17,752 bases of DNA from Methanobacterium sp. (lineage in GTDB: Archaea > Methanobacteriota > Methanobacteria > Methanobacteriales > Methanobacteriaceae), in NCBI GenBank assembly GCA_028682985.1, contig JAJRAE010000134.1:1-17752 (forward strand). The letters are read 5' to 3'. Made by a program: the position numbers and the translations under genes. Positions 1 through 7,278 of the stretch are shown here, piece after piece. Position 1 is the stretch's first letter. Each line of letters begins with the position of its first letter. The notes beneath the pieces were generated by a model that worked only from the letters and a program-made list of their open reading frames with translations, ran no database searches and was not told where the DNA came from.

Positions 1-1
1 A

Positions 2-313
2 AAAAAGAAAGAAAAAACCAGTAAAAAAGAAGAAGCAACTCAAGGAAAAGAAAAATCTGACGCATCCAGTAAAAGAGAACAGGATTCAATATCATTAAAG
101 GTGAATGATGAGATTGTGGAAGCTGTCCTAAGGGAGGTTCATAAAAATCCCCGAATATCATTATGGTCCGCCAAATCAGCTGCAGTATTAAGATTTTTAA
201 AGAAAACCAGGCCCGAATTCAGTATCAGTAACGAAGCATCACTTTTAATTGAGGAAGCGGTGCGAGATAAGCATCCGGAAATATGGAAAATCTTTGAAGA
301 AAAGGGCTTATAA
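2..313 (+). CDS. C-terminal part of an unrecognised lysine-rich protein (5' end outside window)
   Basis: The frame is open from the left edge to the TAA at 311-313, so this is the 3' end of a longer gene. A GTG at 101 is the first start-type codon, but the open frame before it codes for a Lys/Glu/Ser-rich stretch of about 33 residues that looks like a real disordered linker. I therefore treat the gene as truncated by the window, not as a 70-residue protein. After the linker comes a compact, probably helical segment of about 70 residues ending in EIWKIFEEKGL. The charged linker plus small helical domain could suit a nucleic-acid-binding or adaptor protein, but I recognise no family and assign no function. 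It converges on the minus-strand radical SAM gene. Confidence 0.6.
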   Translation, partial: KKKEKTSKKEEATQGKEKSDASSKREQDSISLKVNDEIVEAVLREVHKNPRISLWSAKSAAVLRFLKKTRPEFSISNEASLLIEEAVRDKHPEIWKIFEEKGL

Positions 314-328
314 GTCATAACATATCAG

Positions 329-362
329 TTATAACTTTATACTTATAAGTTAAAAGTTATAA
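329..362. repeat. 34-bp imperfect palindrome between convergent genes
   Basis: TTATAACTTT at 329-338 is mirrored by AAAGTTATAA at 353-362, and the centre contains CTTATAAG. It lies 16 bp after the stop of the first gene and about 57 bp beyond the stop of the convergent radical SAM gene. It could work as a bidirectional terminator hairpin. The same TTATAA/AAGTT words recur at 6354-6376 and 6484-6501. Confidence 0.5.
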
Positions 363-418
363 GTTTCTTACTTTTTTATTTGTTTTTCGGAAAAAAAATT
401 ACATACAACAAATTTAAA

Positions 419-1546
419 TTAGATTTTCAGGGTGGACTGATAATTTTTATTTAATTTAACAAATGGTTCAGCTCTTTTGATAACTACACCTATAGTTTTA
501 AGCTCCTGCAGTTTAACAAAGCATTTTCCCTGTTTTCTACTTTGAATAATTCTTCTGGCGGATATTTTCCCTATACCGGGGACTCTGAGCAGTTCCTGAT
601 ATGGTGCTTCATTTACATCTATTGGAAATTTCTCAGGGTAGCTTTGAGCAGCCAGGTATTTGGGATCAGATTCTAGATCCAAGTTACCTTCATCATCAAA
701 AACTAGCTCTCCCAAACTGAAACCATAGGAGTTAAGAAGATAATCTGCCTGATAAAGTCTGGAGGTTCTTTTTGGGTGGGGTTCCTCCTGATTTTCCAGC
801 GGGGTGTCTTTCATAGCTTCAAATGGACTGAAATAACTTCTTTTAAGGTCCATCTTCTTATAAAGCCAGTTAGCCCTATCCAAAATCTGCTGGTCAGTTT
901 CTTCAGCAGCTCCCACTATGAACTGAGTAGTCTGTCCTGAAGGGGCAAACTCATTGTTATTCTTTAAAAGTCTTTTAATCCATTTGATACGCCTTAATAT
1001 ATCAGTATGATAGTTTTTGGTGGTGGAAAGGTTATCCATTCCTTCTGTGGTGGCTGATTCTAAGTTTATACTAACTCTATCTGCAAGACTGACAGCTCTT
1101 TTAATGAGATCATAGGGGCTGCCAGGTAGTATCTTTAAATGTATGTAACCCTGATATCCATGGTCCATCCTCAATTTATGTACCACTTCAACCATGTTCT
1201 CCATGGAATATTCTGGATCCTTTGGTATTCCTGAACTTAAAAATAAACCCTCCACCAAACGGTTTTGATAATAGTCCAGGAAAATATTGGTAACATCTTC
1301 TGGTGAGAATTCTACCCTATTAAAATGATTTTTACAATGATTTACACAGTAACGGCAATCGTTGCTGCATTTGTTGGTCATCAACACCTTAAAAAGAGGT
1401 ATGGTACATCCATTTTGTGTGCTGGCCTGATAAATCCCTGGTAAATTTTTTAAGAGGAAATTATCAGAGTTGGTGCCAATATAATTACAGCGGTCAAATT
1501 TGGCGCTTTCTCCCAGGATATCCAGTTTTTTTGCTAAATTTGTCAT
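419..1546 (-). CDS. Radical SAM protein with C-terminal helix-hairpin-helix (putative DNA modification/repair type)
   Basis: This 375-residue cytoplasmic protein carries a radical SAM [4Fe-4S] motif C60-x3-C64-x2-C67 (CSNDCRYC), with a further Cys at 71. The C-terminal part (about residues 312-345) has a helix-hairpin-helix core, VPGIG at 322-326 followed by SARRII, as in non-specific DNA-binding proteins. This combination and the N-terminal KLDILGESAKFDRC segment match the putative DNA modification/repair radical SAM family, often encoded next to a uracil-DNA glycosylase-like gene in bacteria. No such partner is beside it here. The reaction is unknown to me; the DNA role is inferred from the HhH and the family name. 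The ATG at 1546 has no clear Shine-Dalgarno, so a leaderless transcript is possible. The upstream region is shared with the divergent cbiA/cfbB-like gene. Confidence 0.85.
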   Translation of the reverse strand: MTNLAKKLDILGESAKFDRCNYIGTNSDNFLLKNLPGIYQASTQNGCTIPLFKVLMTNKCSNDCRYCVNHCKNHFNRVEFSPEDVTNIFLDYYQNRLVEGLFLSSGIPKDPEYSMENMVEVVHKLRMDHGYQGYIHLKILPGSPYDLIKRAVSLADRVSINLESATTEGMDNLSTTKNYHTDILRRIKWIKRLLKNNNEFAPSGQTTQFIVGAAEETDQQILDRANWLYKKMDLKRSYFSPFEAMKDTPLENQEEPHPKRTSRLYQADYLLNSYGFSLGELVFDDEGNLDLESDPKYLAAQSYPEKFPIDVNEAPYQELLRVPGIGKISARRIIQSRKQGKCFVKLQELKTIGVVIKRAEPFVKLNKNYQSTLKI

Positions 1547-1669
1547 GTGCTCTTAAAGTTTTTTTATTCTTTTACCTAGTTCAAATTTTTGGTGATAGTA
1601 AACTTTTTTTAATCAGATCAACTAGTCTTATTTTTTTGAATTTAAGCGATTTTTAATTGATAGTCCAAC

Positions 1670-1680
1670 TTTATTTAAAT
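1670..1680 (+). promoter_or_regulatory. TATA-like box for the cbiA/cfbB gene
   Basis: TTTATTTAAAT is centred about 29 bp before the ATG at 1705. The usual archaeal spacing puts the transcription start at or next to the start codon, and no ribosome-binding site precedes the ATG, so a leaderless mRNA is likely. Confidence 0.5.
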
Positions 1681-1704
1681 GAAATCGATCCTAATTAATA
1701 TATT

Positions 1705-3054
1705 ATGAGACTAGTTCTGGCAGGAACAGGAAGCGCTGTAGGTAAAACTACCATAGCTACCGGAATAATGAAAGCATTATCCAGTGAATATGCAGTCCAA
1801 CCATTTAAGGTAGGCCCAGATTACATAGATCCAACCTATCACACCATGGCCACAGGGAATTATTCGCGTAATTTAGATTCATTTTTTATGACAGACGGAC
1901 AGATCAGGCAGGGATTTGAAAGAGCCATGCATCTTTCCAGATCAAATTTAGGCATAATTGAAGGTGTTAGGGGCCTATATGAAGGTATAAGTCCCATAGG
2001 GGATGTTGGAAATACGGCATCCATTGCTAAGGCCCTGGATGCTCCTGTAATTTTGATATTGAATTCCAGAAGTCTGGTTAAAAGTGCAGCTGCTGTGGTT
2101 ATTGGATTTAAAACACTGGATCCCACCATCAAAATAGAAGGCGTGATATTAAATCAGGTTAAAAACCGTAAGCACTACCTTAAAACCAAAGAAGCAGTGG
2201 AAAAACTGGCTAAAACTGATGTAATAGGCGGTATACCTCGTGATGATGCAATAAAAGTGGAGGACAGACACTTAGGATTGGTACCGGCGGTGGAACGGGA
2301 AAATATTATCCATTCCATTGCTAAATGGGGGCGCATGATGGAGGAGAATATTGACCTAGATGCACTGATCAACATAATGAAAGAGGCTGATCCACTACCT
2401 GGTGGAAGAGAAACTCTCTGGAAAGTCCAGAACAAGGGAAAAGTAAAGATAGGTGTGGCTATGGATGAGATTTTTACGTTCTACTATCGAGATAATCTGG
2501 ACGCTCTGGAGGAAAATAATGCCCAACTGGTATACTTCAGCCCATGGAAAGATGAAGAAGTACCGGATGTGGATGGTGTCTATATAGGTGGAGGTTATCC
2601 AGAAATATTTGCCAGAGAACTGGAAGCAAATCAGAAAATGCGGGATTCTGTATTGGAACTTCATAAAAACCAAAGACCTATTTATGCTGAATGCGGAGGT
2701 TTGATGTACCTTACACGCTCAATAAATGGGCATAATATGTGCAATGTATTTAATTACCCTTCATGTATGATGAAAAAACCACAGGCCCTAAGTTATGTCA
2801 TATCAAAAGCAAACACTAAAAACATCCTTGCAGATAAAGGTGATATAATTAAGGGGCATGAATTCCATTATTCCCGAATTGATCTGGGAGATGCTCAACC
2901 TGAATTCGCATTCAAAATATTAAGAGGTAAGGGTATTATGGATGGGCAGGATGGTTTAATGTCCCAGAACACCGTGGCCAGCTATATCCATACCCATACA
3001 GCAGCATATCCGGAATTCGCCCTTAATTTCACTACAAGCGCCCGGGAACTATGA
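1705..3054 (+). CDS. cfbB: Cobyrinate / Ni-sirohydrochlorin a,c-diamide synthase
   Basis: This 449-residue, two-domain enzyme amidates the a and c acetate side chains of a tetrapyrrole, using ATP and glutamine. The N-terminal dethiobiotin-synthetase-like domain starts with a P-loop (GTGSAVGKTT, residues 7-16) and continues with KVGPDYIDPTYH. The C-terminal class I-type glutamine amidotransferase domain has the nucleophile Cys330 in YAECGG and the catalytic His429 in SYIHTH. Length and motifs are those of CbiA/CfbB. In methanogens the same family acts on Ni-sirohydrochlorin in coenzyme F430 synthesis (CfbB) or on cobyrinate in corrinoid synthesis (CbiA). Sequence alone does not separate these, and one enzyme may do both. 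No other F430 or cobalamin gene lies alongside. The gene following at 22 bp spacing is an unrelated membrane protein. Confidence 0.88.
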   Translation: MRLVLAGTGSAVGKTTIATGIMKALSSEYAVQPFKVGPDYIDPTYHTMATGNYSRNLDSFFMTDGQIRQGFERAMHLSRSNLGIIEGVRGLYEGISPIGDVGNTASIAKALDAPVILILNSRSLVKSAAAVVIGFKTLDPTIKIEGVILNQVKNRKHYLKTKEAVEKLAKTDVIGGIPRDDAIKVEDRHLGLVPAVERENIIHSIAKWGRMMEENIDLDALINIMKEADPLPGGRETLWKVQNKGKVKIGVAMDEIFTFYYRDNLDALEENNAQLVYFSPWKDEEVPDVDGVYIGGGYPEIFARELEANQKMRDSVLELHKNQRPIYAECGGLMYLTRSINGHNMCNVFNYPSCMMKKPQALSYVISKANTKNILADKGDIIKGHEFHYSRIDLGDAQPEFAFKILRGKGIMDGQDGLMSQNTVASYIHTHTAAYPEFALNFTTSAREL

Positions 3055-3075
3055 TGATAGGAGAGTTTTTTTTAT

Positions 3076-4263
3076 ATGTCGTTTTTAGGGAATATTTCCA
3101 ATAAACTGGGGGATATAGATTTTTTCTCCCCTTACATCGTGGTGTTGATTACACTATTTTACGTGATCTTAGCAGCGGTGGGTTATCAGTACCATATCCG
3201 TAATCTGCAATGGCCGGGCACCGTTACCTATCTGTTCATCTTATGGGGTGTTTTATTCTACATATTTGGTTTGGTACTGCCCCAGTTAATCAATAGAAAT
3301 AATAGATATGTACTGAGCAGGAGCAATTTAAAGCGTAATTTATCTTGGTTCGGGAAATTGAAGTTCCTTTTGGATGAAAGAGTGTTAATTGTATTGGTGG
3401 TACTGGCTCTTATATTACAAGGAGTAAATCTGATTTTACTAGGCGGAATACCTCTTTTAAGTGGTTATCTTAAATTTAAAGCAACTACTGATCTGTGGAG
3501 AATTTCATATATCATATTCCTCCCAGCATTAAACTTACTGATAGCTAAATACCCCCGTAAATGGTATTATATACTGTTTGTAATCGGTCTTATTTTATTT
3601 GCGGTTAATGGATATCGTACCACCACCATAGCCATACTTCTAAGCGTTTTAATTACAACCTACTATGTCATGCGTCTAAAATCCAAATACGTACTTCTAT
3701 TTATTGGATTAACAGCTGTTATTTTTATTATCCTGGGATATGTGGCTGTTAAATCTATCCAATGGCAGACGTGGGTTTTAAACCCCCTGGAACTGGTATT
3801 CTACCGGGCAGGGTTCACCATGATGGTTCTCGATAAAATTACTCATCTACCTGGATTTACTGGGGGTGAACTATTCTATCAAGCACTCACAGGAGGCCAC
3901 CCCCGGGTTACAGTGGGACAGGTTTATTTACCAGAATTTTATCAGCCGGGTAAAGGCCCCACCACCAGTATCACATCAACCATTTTTGGCCCGGCTATTT
4001 CTGATTTCGGTGCCCTGGGCTTAGCCATCCAGATGTTCCTACTTGGAATTATACTTCGACTTATGCACAATGCCCAGAAAATTTTAAAAGGAGCCCTCAC
4101 AGCACTCTATGCAATAATGCTCGCACACACTCTCATATGGGTGGAGACAGGCCCCACAGATAGTATGGTATGGTTCTTCTATGTTCTGGGTATAATAGGA
4201 CTACTGATTGCATTTAAATTATTTTTAAGAGATGTAGAAGAAAGTAATGTAGAAAAGAAATGA
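3076..4263 (+). CDS. Polytopic membrane protein, oligosaccharide repeat-unit polymerase-like
   Basis: The 395-residue protein consists largely of hydrophobic segments, roughly ten membrane helices, separated by short basic loops, with a larger loop near residues 255-305 (GFTGGELF to GPTTSITSTIFGP) before the last helices. This layout, with one long extracytoplasmic loop late in the chain, is that of Wzy-like polymerases, which join lipid-linked oligosaccharide units outside the membrane. The family call is from overall resemblance and should be taken as tentative. A ribosome-binding site GGAGAG (3060-3065) stands 10 nt before the ATG. The gene begins 21 bp after the cbiA/cfbB stop and could be cotranscribed with it, though no functional link is evident. 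No glycosyltransferase gene is nearby. Confidence 0.65.
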   Translation: MSFLGNISNKLGDIDFFSPYIVVLITLFYVILAAVGYQYHIRNLQWPGTVTYLFILWGVLFYIFGLVLPQLINRNNRYVLSRSNLKRNLSWFGKLKFLLDERVLIVLVVLALILQGVNLILLGGIPLLSGYLKFKATTDLWRISYIIFLPALNLLIAKYPRKWYYILFVIGLILFAVNGYRTTTIAILLSVLITTYYVMRLKSKYVLLFIGLTAVIFIILGYVAVKSIQWQTWVLNPLELVFYRAGFTMMVLDKITHLPGFTGGELFYQALTGGHPRVTVGQVYLPEFYQPGKGPTTSITSTIFGPAISDFGALGLAIQMFLLGIILRLMHNAQKILKGALTALYAIMLAHTLIWVETGPTDSMVWFFYVLGIIGLLIAFKLFLRDVEESNVEKK

Positions 4264-4392
4264 ATAAAGAGTTTGTTTAGACTTTTTTAATTTTACTATT
4301 ACTGGAATTAAAGTAATAATTTTTTGGAAAAAATAGACGTACATTTCAAGTGTAACTTTCAAGCACTGTTAAATTAATTTCAAATTCAACAT

Positions 4393-4404
4393 CCTATATA
4401 AATT
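4393..4404 (+). promoter_or_regulatory. mtd promoter (TATA box)
   Basis: CCTATATAAATT lies about 70 bp before the mtd ATG. Transcription would start near 4421, giving a leader of about 50 nt that contains the GGTGAT ribosome-binding site at 4460-4465. Two TTTCAAG words (4344-4350 and 4357-4363, 13 bp apart) lie upstream of the box and could be an activator or repressor site; that part is speculation. Confidence 0.55.
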
Positions 4405-4469
4405 TAATTTCTAAAAATTAAATCAAAAAATACTTATTAGATTATCCAGATAGCAAAATCGGTGATAAA

Positions 4470-5297
4470 ATGGTTGTAAAAATAGGAGTTATTAAATGTG
4501 GAAATTTAGGTACCTCTCCTGTAATTGACTTAGTACTGGATGAGAGGGCAGACAGACCTAACATTGATGTTAGGAGCACAGGTTCAGGAGCAAAAATGAA
4601 CCCAGAACAGATCGAAGACGCCGTACCAAAAATACTGGACTTCGACCCTGATTTTGTTGTATTTATAAGCCCCAACCCCGGCGCACCCGGTCCAGCCAGA
4701 GCACGAGAACTACTCTCTGAAATGGACGTACCAGCCATAATAGTTGGAGACGCACCAGGAATGGGTAAAAAAGATGAAATGGATGAACAAGGATTAGGTT
4801 ATATCATAGTACAGGGCGACCCCATGATAGGAGCTCGAAGAGAATTCCTCGACCCTACTGAAATGGCTTCCTTTAACTCTGATGTAATAAAAGTACTGGC
4901 CGCAACCGGCGCATACCGAGTGGTTCAGGAAACCTTAGATGGTGCAATTGCACAGGCTGAATCTGGATCCATAGAATTACCTAAAGTGGTAATCACAACG
5001 GCTAAGGCTGTTGAAGCTGGTGACTTTAAAAACCCATATGCCAAAGCAAAAGCAATGGCTGCCTATGAAATAGCAATGAAAGTAGCAGATGTGGACTTAA
5101 AAGGCTGTTTCATGACCAAAGAAATGGAAAAATACATACCAATTGTGGCATCCGCCCACGAAATGATCTCCGCAGCAGCTAAACTAGCAGTGGAAGCTCG
5201 TGAAATAGAAAAAGCCAATGACACCGTAAGGCGTAAACCACATGGTGGACAGGGCCAGACTCTATCTAAAACCGAGTTAATGTTAAAACCGGAATAA
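4470..5297 (+). CDS. mtd: F420-dependent methylenetetrahydromethanopterin dehydrogenase
   Basis: Mtd catalyses the reversible step between methenyl- and methylene-tetrahydromethanopterin with coenzyme F420 as hydride carrier, in the cytoplasmic CO2-reduction branch of methanogenesis. The 275-residue product has the family's usual length and N-terminus (VVKIGVIKCGNLGTSPV), followed by the STGSGAKMNPE and SPNPGAPGPARARE segments I associate with Mtd. The start is fixed by GGTGAT four bases before the ATG. It is monocistronic by appearance: its own TATA box upstream, a long T-rich run after the stop, and the opposite-strand hisB beyond. Codons are more C- and G-ending than in the neighbours, as expected of a highly expressed gene. 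Confidence 0.97.
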   Translation: MVVKIGVIKCGNLGTSPVIDLVLDERADRPNIDVRSTGSGAKMNPEQIEDAVPKILDFDPDFVVFISPNPGAPGPARARELLSEMDVPAIIVGDAPGMGKKDEMDEQGLGYIIVQGDPMIGARREFLDPTEMASFNSDVIKVLAATGAYRVVQETLDGAIAQAESGSIELPKVVITTAKAVEAGDFKNPYAKAKAMAAYEIAMKVADVDLKGCFMTKEMEKYIPIVASAHEMISAAAKLAVEAREIEKANDTVRRKPHGGQGQTLSKTELMLKPE

Positions 5298-5320
5298 ATA
5301 AACCCTAAGCGTCGCAAGAC

Positions 5321-5346
5321 TCTTAATTTATTTTATTTTTTTTTTA
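5321..5346 (+). terminator. T-rich terminator after mtd
   Basis: A run of T residues broken by few A begins about 25 bp after the mtd stop and ends in a block of ten Ts. Archaeal RNA polymerase terminates at such U-runs without needing a hairpin. Confidence 0.55.
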
Positions 5347-5479
5347 AACTAAATTTCTAAAAACCACAGTTTCAATTTTATTAATATAATTTACCTAAAT
5401 ATCAATTTAATACTACAAAATCAGAATAAGGAAATATCTCTTATAGTATATTTAACTTTTATTTGTTCCTTAAGTCTTT

Positions 5480-5575
5480 AGACACAGTGTAAAGAATAAA
5501 AATCGCGATTTCCATCTGTGGTTGGAAGAAAGGTCTAACGGGGGTTGGTGAGTCTTCTTGCATACTTCCTGTTAA
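5480..5575. other. GC-richer, possibly structured segment between mtd and hisB
   Basis: The segment is richer in G and C than the flanking intergenic DNA and contains the palindrome AATCGCGATT (5501-5510). It also holds a potential hairpin in which CTAAC (5535-5539) pairs with GTTGG (5544-5548) around a GGGG loop, with outer GAAGA (5525-5529) against TCTTC (5553-5557). A TATA-like run at about 5442-5456 on the plus strand would place a transcript start near 5480. It could be a small RNA or the 3' UTR of hisB on the other strand. I recognise no RNA family. Confidence 0.25.
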
Positions 5576-6154
5576 TTAGATAACTCCTTTGGTGCTGGGA
5601 ATGGAGTGATGAACCACCCGGGTGGCTTCATATAAAGCTCGGGCCAGTGCTTTAAAGAGGGCTTCTATTTGGTGGTGTTCGTTTTCCCCTTCAAAACGGG
5701 CGTGAATATTAATCCTGCCTGTACGGGCTAGGGACTCTAGGAAATGACCCACATTTTCCGTGCTTAAATCCCCCACCTTATCCTTTTTAAAGGGCAGGTC
5801 TAGAACAGTGTAGTTTCTCCCAGATATGTCTATGGCTACCATTGCCAGTGATTCGTCCATGGGAACCAAGGCATGAGCCATCCTTTTTATACCTTTTTTA
5901 TCACCCAATGCATCGTTAATAGCTTCTCCTAATAATAATCCCACATCTTCCACTGTGTGATGGTCATCCACTTCTAGGTCGCCTTCTGCTTTAATAATAA
6001 GGTTAAAAAGGCTGTGTCTGGAGAATGATTCCAGCATATGGTCGAAGAATTCAATTCCGGTATTTATCTCGGATTTTCCATCACCATCTAAATCAATTGA
6101 AATTTTAATATCGGTTTCACTGGTTTTACGCGCTAGCTTCTTCTTTCTCTCCAT
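5576..6154 (-). CDS. hisB: Imidazoleglycerol-phosphate dehydratase
   Basis: HisB removes water from imidazoleglycerol phosphate to give imidazoleacetol phosphate, step six of histidine synthesis, as a Mn-dependent cytoplasmic oligomer. The characteristic motifs are all present in order: FFDHML, DDHHTVED, PMDES, and ENEHHQIEALFK, whose His and Glu residues bind the metals, with the C-terminal PSTKG. I start it at the second Met (6154, 192 residues) because AAGGG then lies about 10 nt upstream. From the ATG at 6163 the AAGGG would abut the start. The gene overlaps the end of the ferredoxin gene by 29 bp (38 bp with the upstream start), so translation is probably coupled. No other his gene is nearby, as is common in archaea. 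Confidence 0.95.
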   Translation of the reverse strand: MERKKKLARKTSETDIKISIDLDGDGKSEINTGIEFFDHMLESFSRHSLFNLIIKAEGDLEVDDHHTVEDVGLLLGEAINDALGDKKGIKRMAHALVPMDESLAMVAIDISGRNYTVLDLPFKKDKVGDLSTENVGHFLESLARTGRINIHARFEGENEHHQIEALFKALARALYEATRVVHHSIPSTKGVI

Positions 6155-6344
6155 TTTCTTCATCCCTTATAACTGTTATTGCTCTTTCCGGACATTTTGA
6201 CGCACATAAGGTGCATACATGACAGTATCGCAGATTATTAGCCTCTGCTTTTCCATTTATCTTCCATATTTTAGGGCCTTTAGGGCAGACATCCCGGCAT
6301 TCTCCACAGCCGGTACATTTATCTTTATCAACAACTACTCTCAT
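6126..6344 (-). CDS. 2[4Fe-4S] ferredoxin
   Basis: The 72-residue electron carrier has two cluster motifs: C10-x2-C13-x2-C16-x3-C20-P and C41-x2-C44-x2-C47-x3-C51-P. This is a small cytoplasmic ferredoxin with a longer linker between motifs than clostridial types (20 residues, including PKIWKING) and an acidic tail (EENGEKEEASA) that lies in the overlap with hisB. A strong ribosome-binding site AAGGAG precedes the ATG by 7 nt. The iron-sulfur flavoprotein gene lies 170 bp upstream on the same strand. Ferredoxin is a known donor for such flavoproteins in Methanosarcina, so the two may be partners; this is an inference from proximity. The stop is a TAA at 6126-6128. Confidence 0.93.
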   Translation of the reverse strand: MRVVVDKDKCTGCGECRDVCPKGPKIWKINGKAEANNLRYCHVCTLCASKCPERAITVIRDEENGEKEEASA

Positions 6345-6353
6345 CTAAATCTC

Positions 6354-6376
6354 CTTATAACTTATAACTTTTAAGT
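6354..6376. repeat. Tandem AAGTTATA words in the ferredoxin leader
   Basis: On the minus strand AAGTTATA occurs twice in tandem just before the AAGGAG ribosome-binding site, preceded by ACTTAA, which allows a small hairpin (ACTT/AAGT). The same words form the palindromes at 6484-6501 and 329-362. Sitting between a probable TATA box (minus strand, about 6425-6432) and the start codon, it could affect ferredoxin-hisB translation or bind a regulator. Confidence 0.4.
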
Positions 6377-6483
6377 TTTATTATAATTTTAAATGAGCAT
6401 TGAATGAGCTTATTTGATGATTTTATAAGTATTGGAGTCTCAGTTAGTTATAAATAAAAACTTTGAAGTTATCATTTATAAAG

Positions 6484-6501
6484 TATAAGTTATAACTTAT
6501 A
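6484..6501. repeat. 18-bp perfect palindrome
   Basis: TATAAGTTATAACTTATA reads the same on both strands. It lies 14 bp beyond the flavoprotein stop and about 140 bp before the ferredoxin start. It may be a terminator hairpin, or an operator for the ferredoxin-hisB promoter. Confidence 0.5.
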
Positions 6502-6514
6502 ATATCTATCAGTT

Positions 6515-7105
6515 TTATTCTTTAAATTCAAAATGCTCTAGGAAATTTCCAAACCTTTTAACCGTTTTTCTTAAACTTCTAAATCCCTGTTCATCTTGTT
6601 TAACCCCTTCTAGAGTGTCTTGAGACCAGAAATTAGCACCTAAGTTCGCTCCAAAAGCACCCCCACTAATGGGTATGGCTCCGGTTAATATATAGAAGGT
6701 GAATATCTGTTGGATTGCCAGTTCCTGCCCGCCAATTCTATCACCACCAACTGTAATAGCCATCCCTACCTTGTTACGCAGAAAATCATAATCCGCCGCA
6801 CCTAGAGCCCGACAACGGTCCATTATTGACTTCAACTGGGCGCTTACTCCTCCATTATAAATAGGAGTGGCCATGATTATCCCGTTAGCTGAGGTTATCA
6901 AGGGATACAACTCGTACATATCATCCCTGACAATGCATTCTCCTTCCCGAATACAGTAATCACAGTGTCGGCAGGGTGTGATATTTTTTCCACGTACTCC
7001 GAAAAATTCTGTTTCAAAACCCTTGTCTTGGAGCATCTTCAAAGCTTCATTTAACACGTGATCCGTGGATTGTTTTCTGGGACTGCCGCATATACCTAAA
7101 ATGAT
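6515..7105 (-). CDS. Iron-sulfur flavoprotein (NADPH-dependent FMN reductase family) with a non-canonical start
   Basis: The flavodoxin-fold protein binds FMN and, through C45-x2-C48-x2-C51-x5-C57, a [4Fe-4S] cluster. This is the pattern of archaeal iron-sulfur flavoproteins, which pass electrons from ferredoxin to acceptors such as O2 or peroxide. The first usable standard start is the GTG at 7057 (180 residues), but the same frame upstream codes for IILGICGSPRKQST, the first beta strand and FMN-phosphate loop of the family. The frame is closed by TAA at 7118-7120, with only ATT (7111), ATC (7105) and ATT (7102) in between. AGGGGG sits just after that stop, 6-9 nt before the ATC/ATT pair. 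I therefore infer an AUC or AUU start (about 196 residues). A recent start-codon mutation or sequence error is the alternative. Later motifs include TPIYNGGVSAQLKSIMDR. Confidence 0.82.
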   Translation of the reverse strand: MILGICGSPRKQSTDHVLNEALKMLQDKGFETEFFGVRGKNITPCRHCDYCIREGECIVRDDMYELYPLITSANGIIMATPIYNGGVSAQLKSIMDRCRALGAADYDFLRNKVGMAITVGGDRIGGQELAIQQIFTFYILTGAIPISGGAFGANLGANFWSQDTLEGVKQDEQGFRSLRKTVKRFGNFLEHFEFKE

Positions 7106-7278
7106 ATTAATTCCCCCTTAATCTTGTTGTTATAATAAAATTGCATTTAAGAAATAATAAAAGTATCTACCAAAATTTTTACAGCATTTAAAAAAAAACC
7201 AGATTTAATTTTTCTTTAGTTTGAGTATTTTTTTGTCGATATTTAATGTAAAAAACTAAATTATTATCATATCTTTGA

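Noticed and set aside
1417..1656. 79-codon open frame on the plus strand across the radical SAM start
   Set aside because: Overlaps the N-terminal coding part of the radical SAM gene on the other strand, has no ribosome-binding site, and its hydrophobic tail comes from T-rich promoter DNA.
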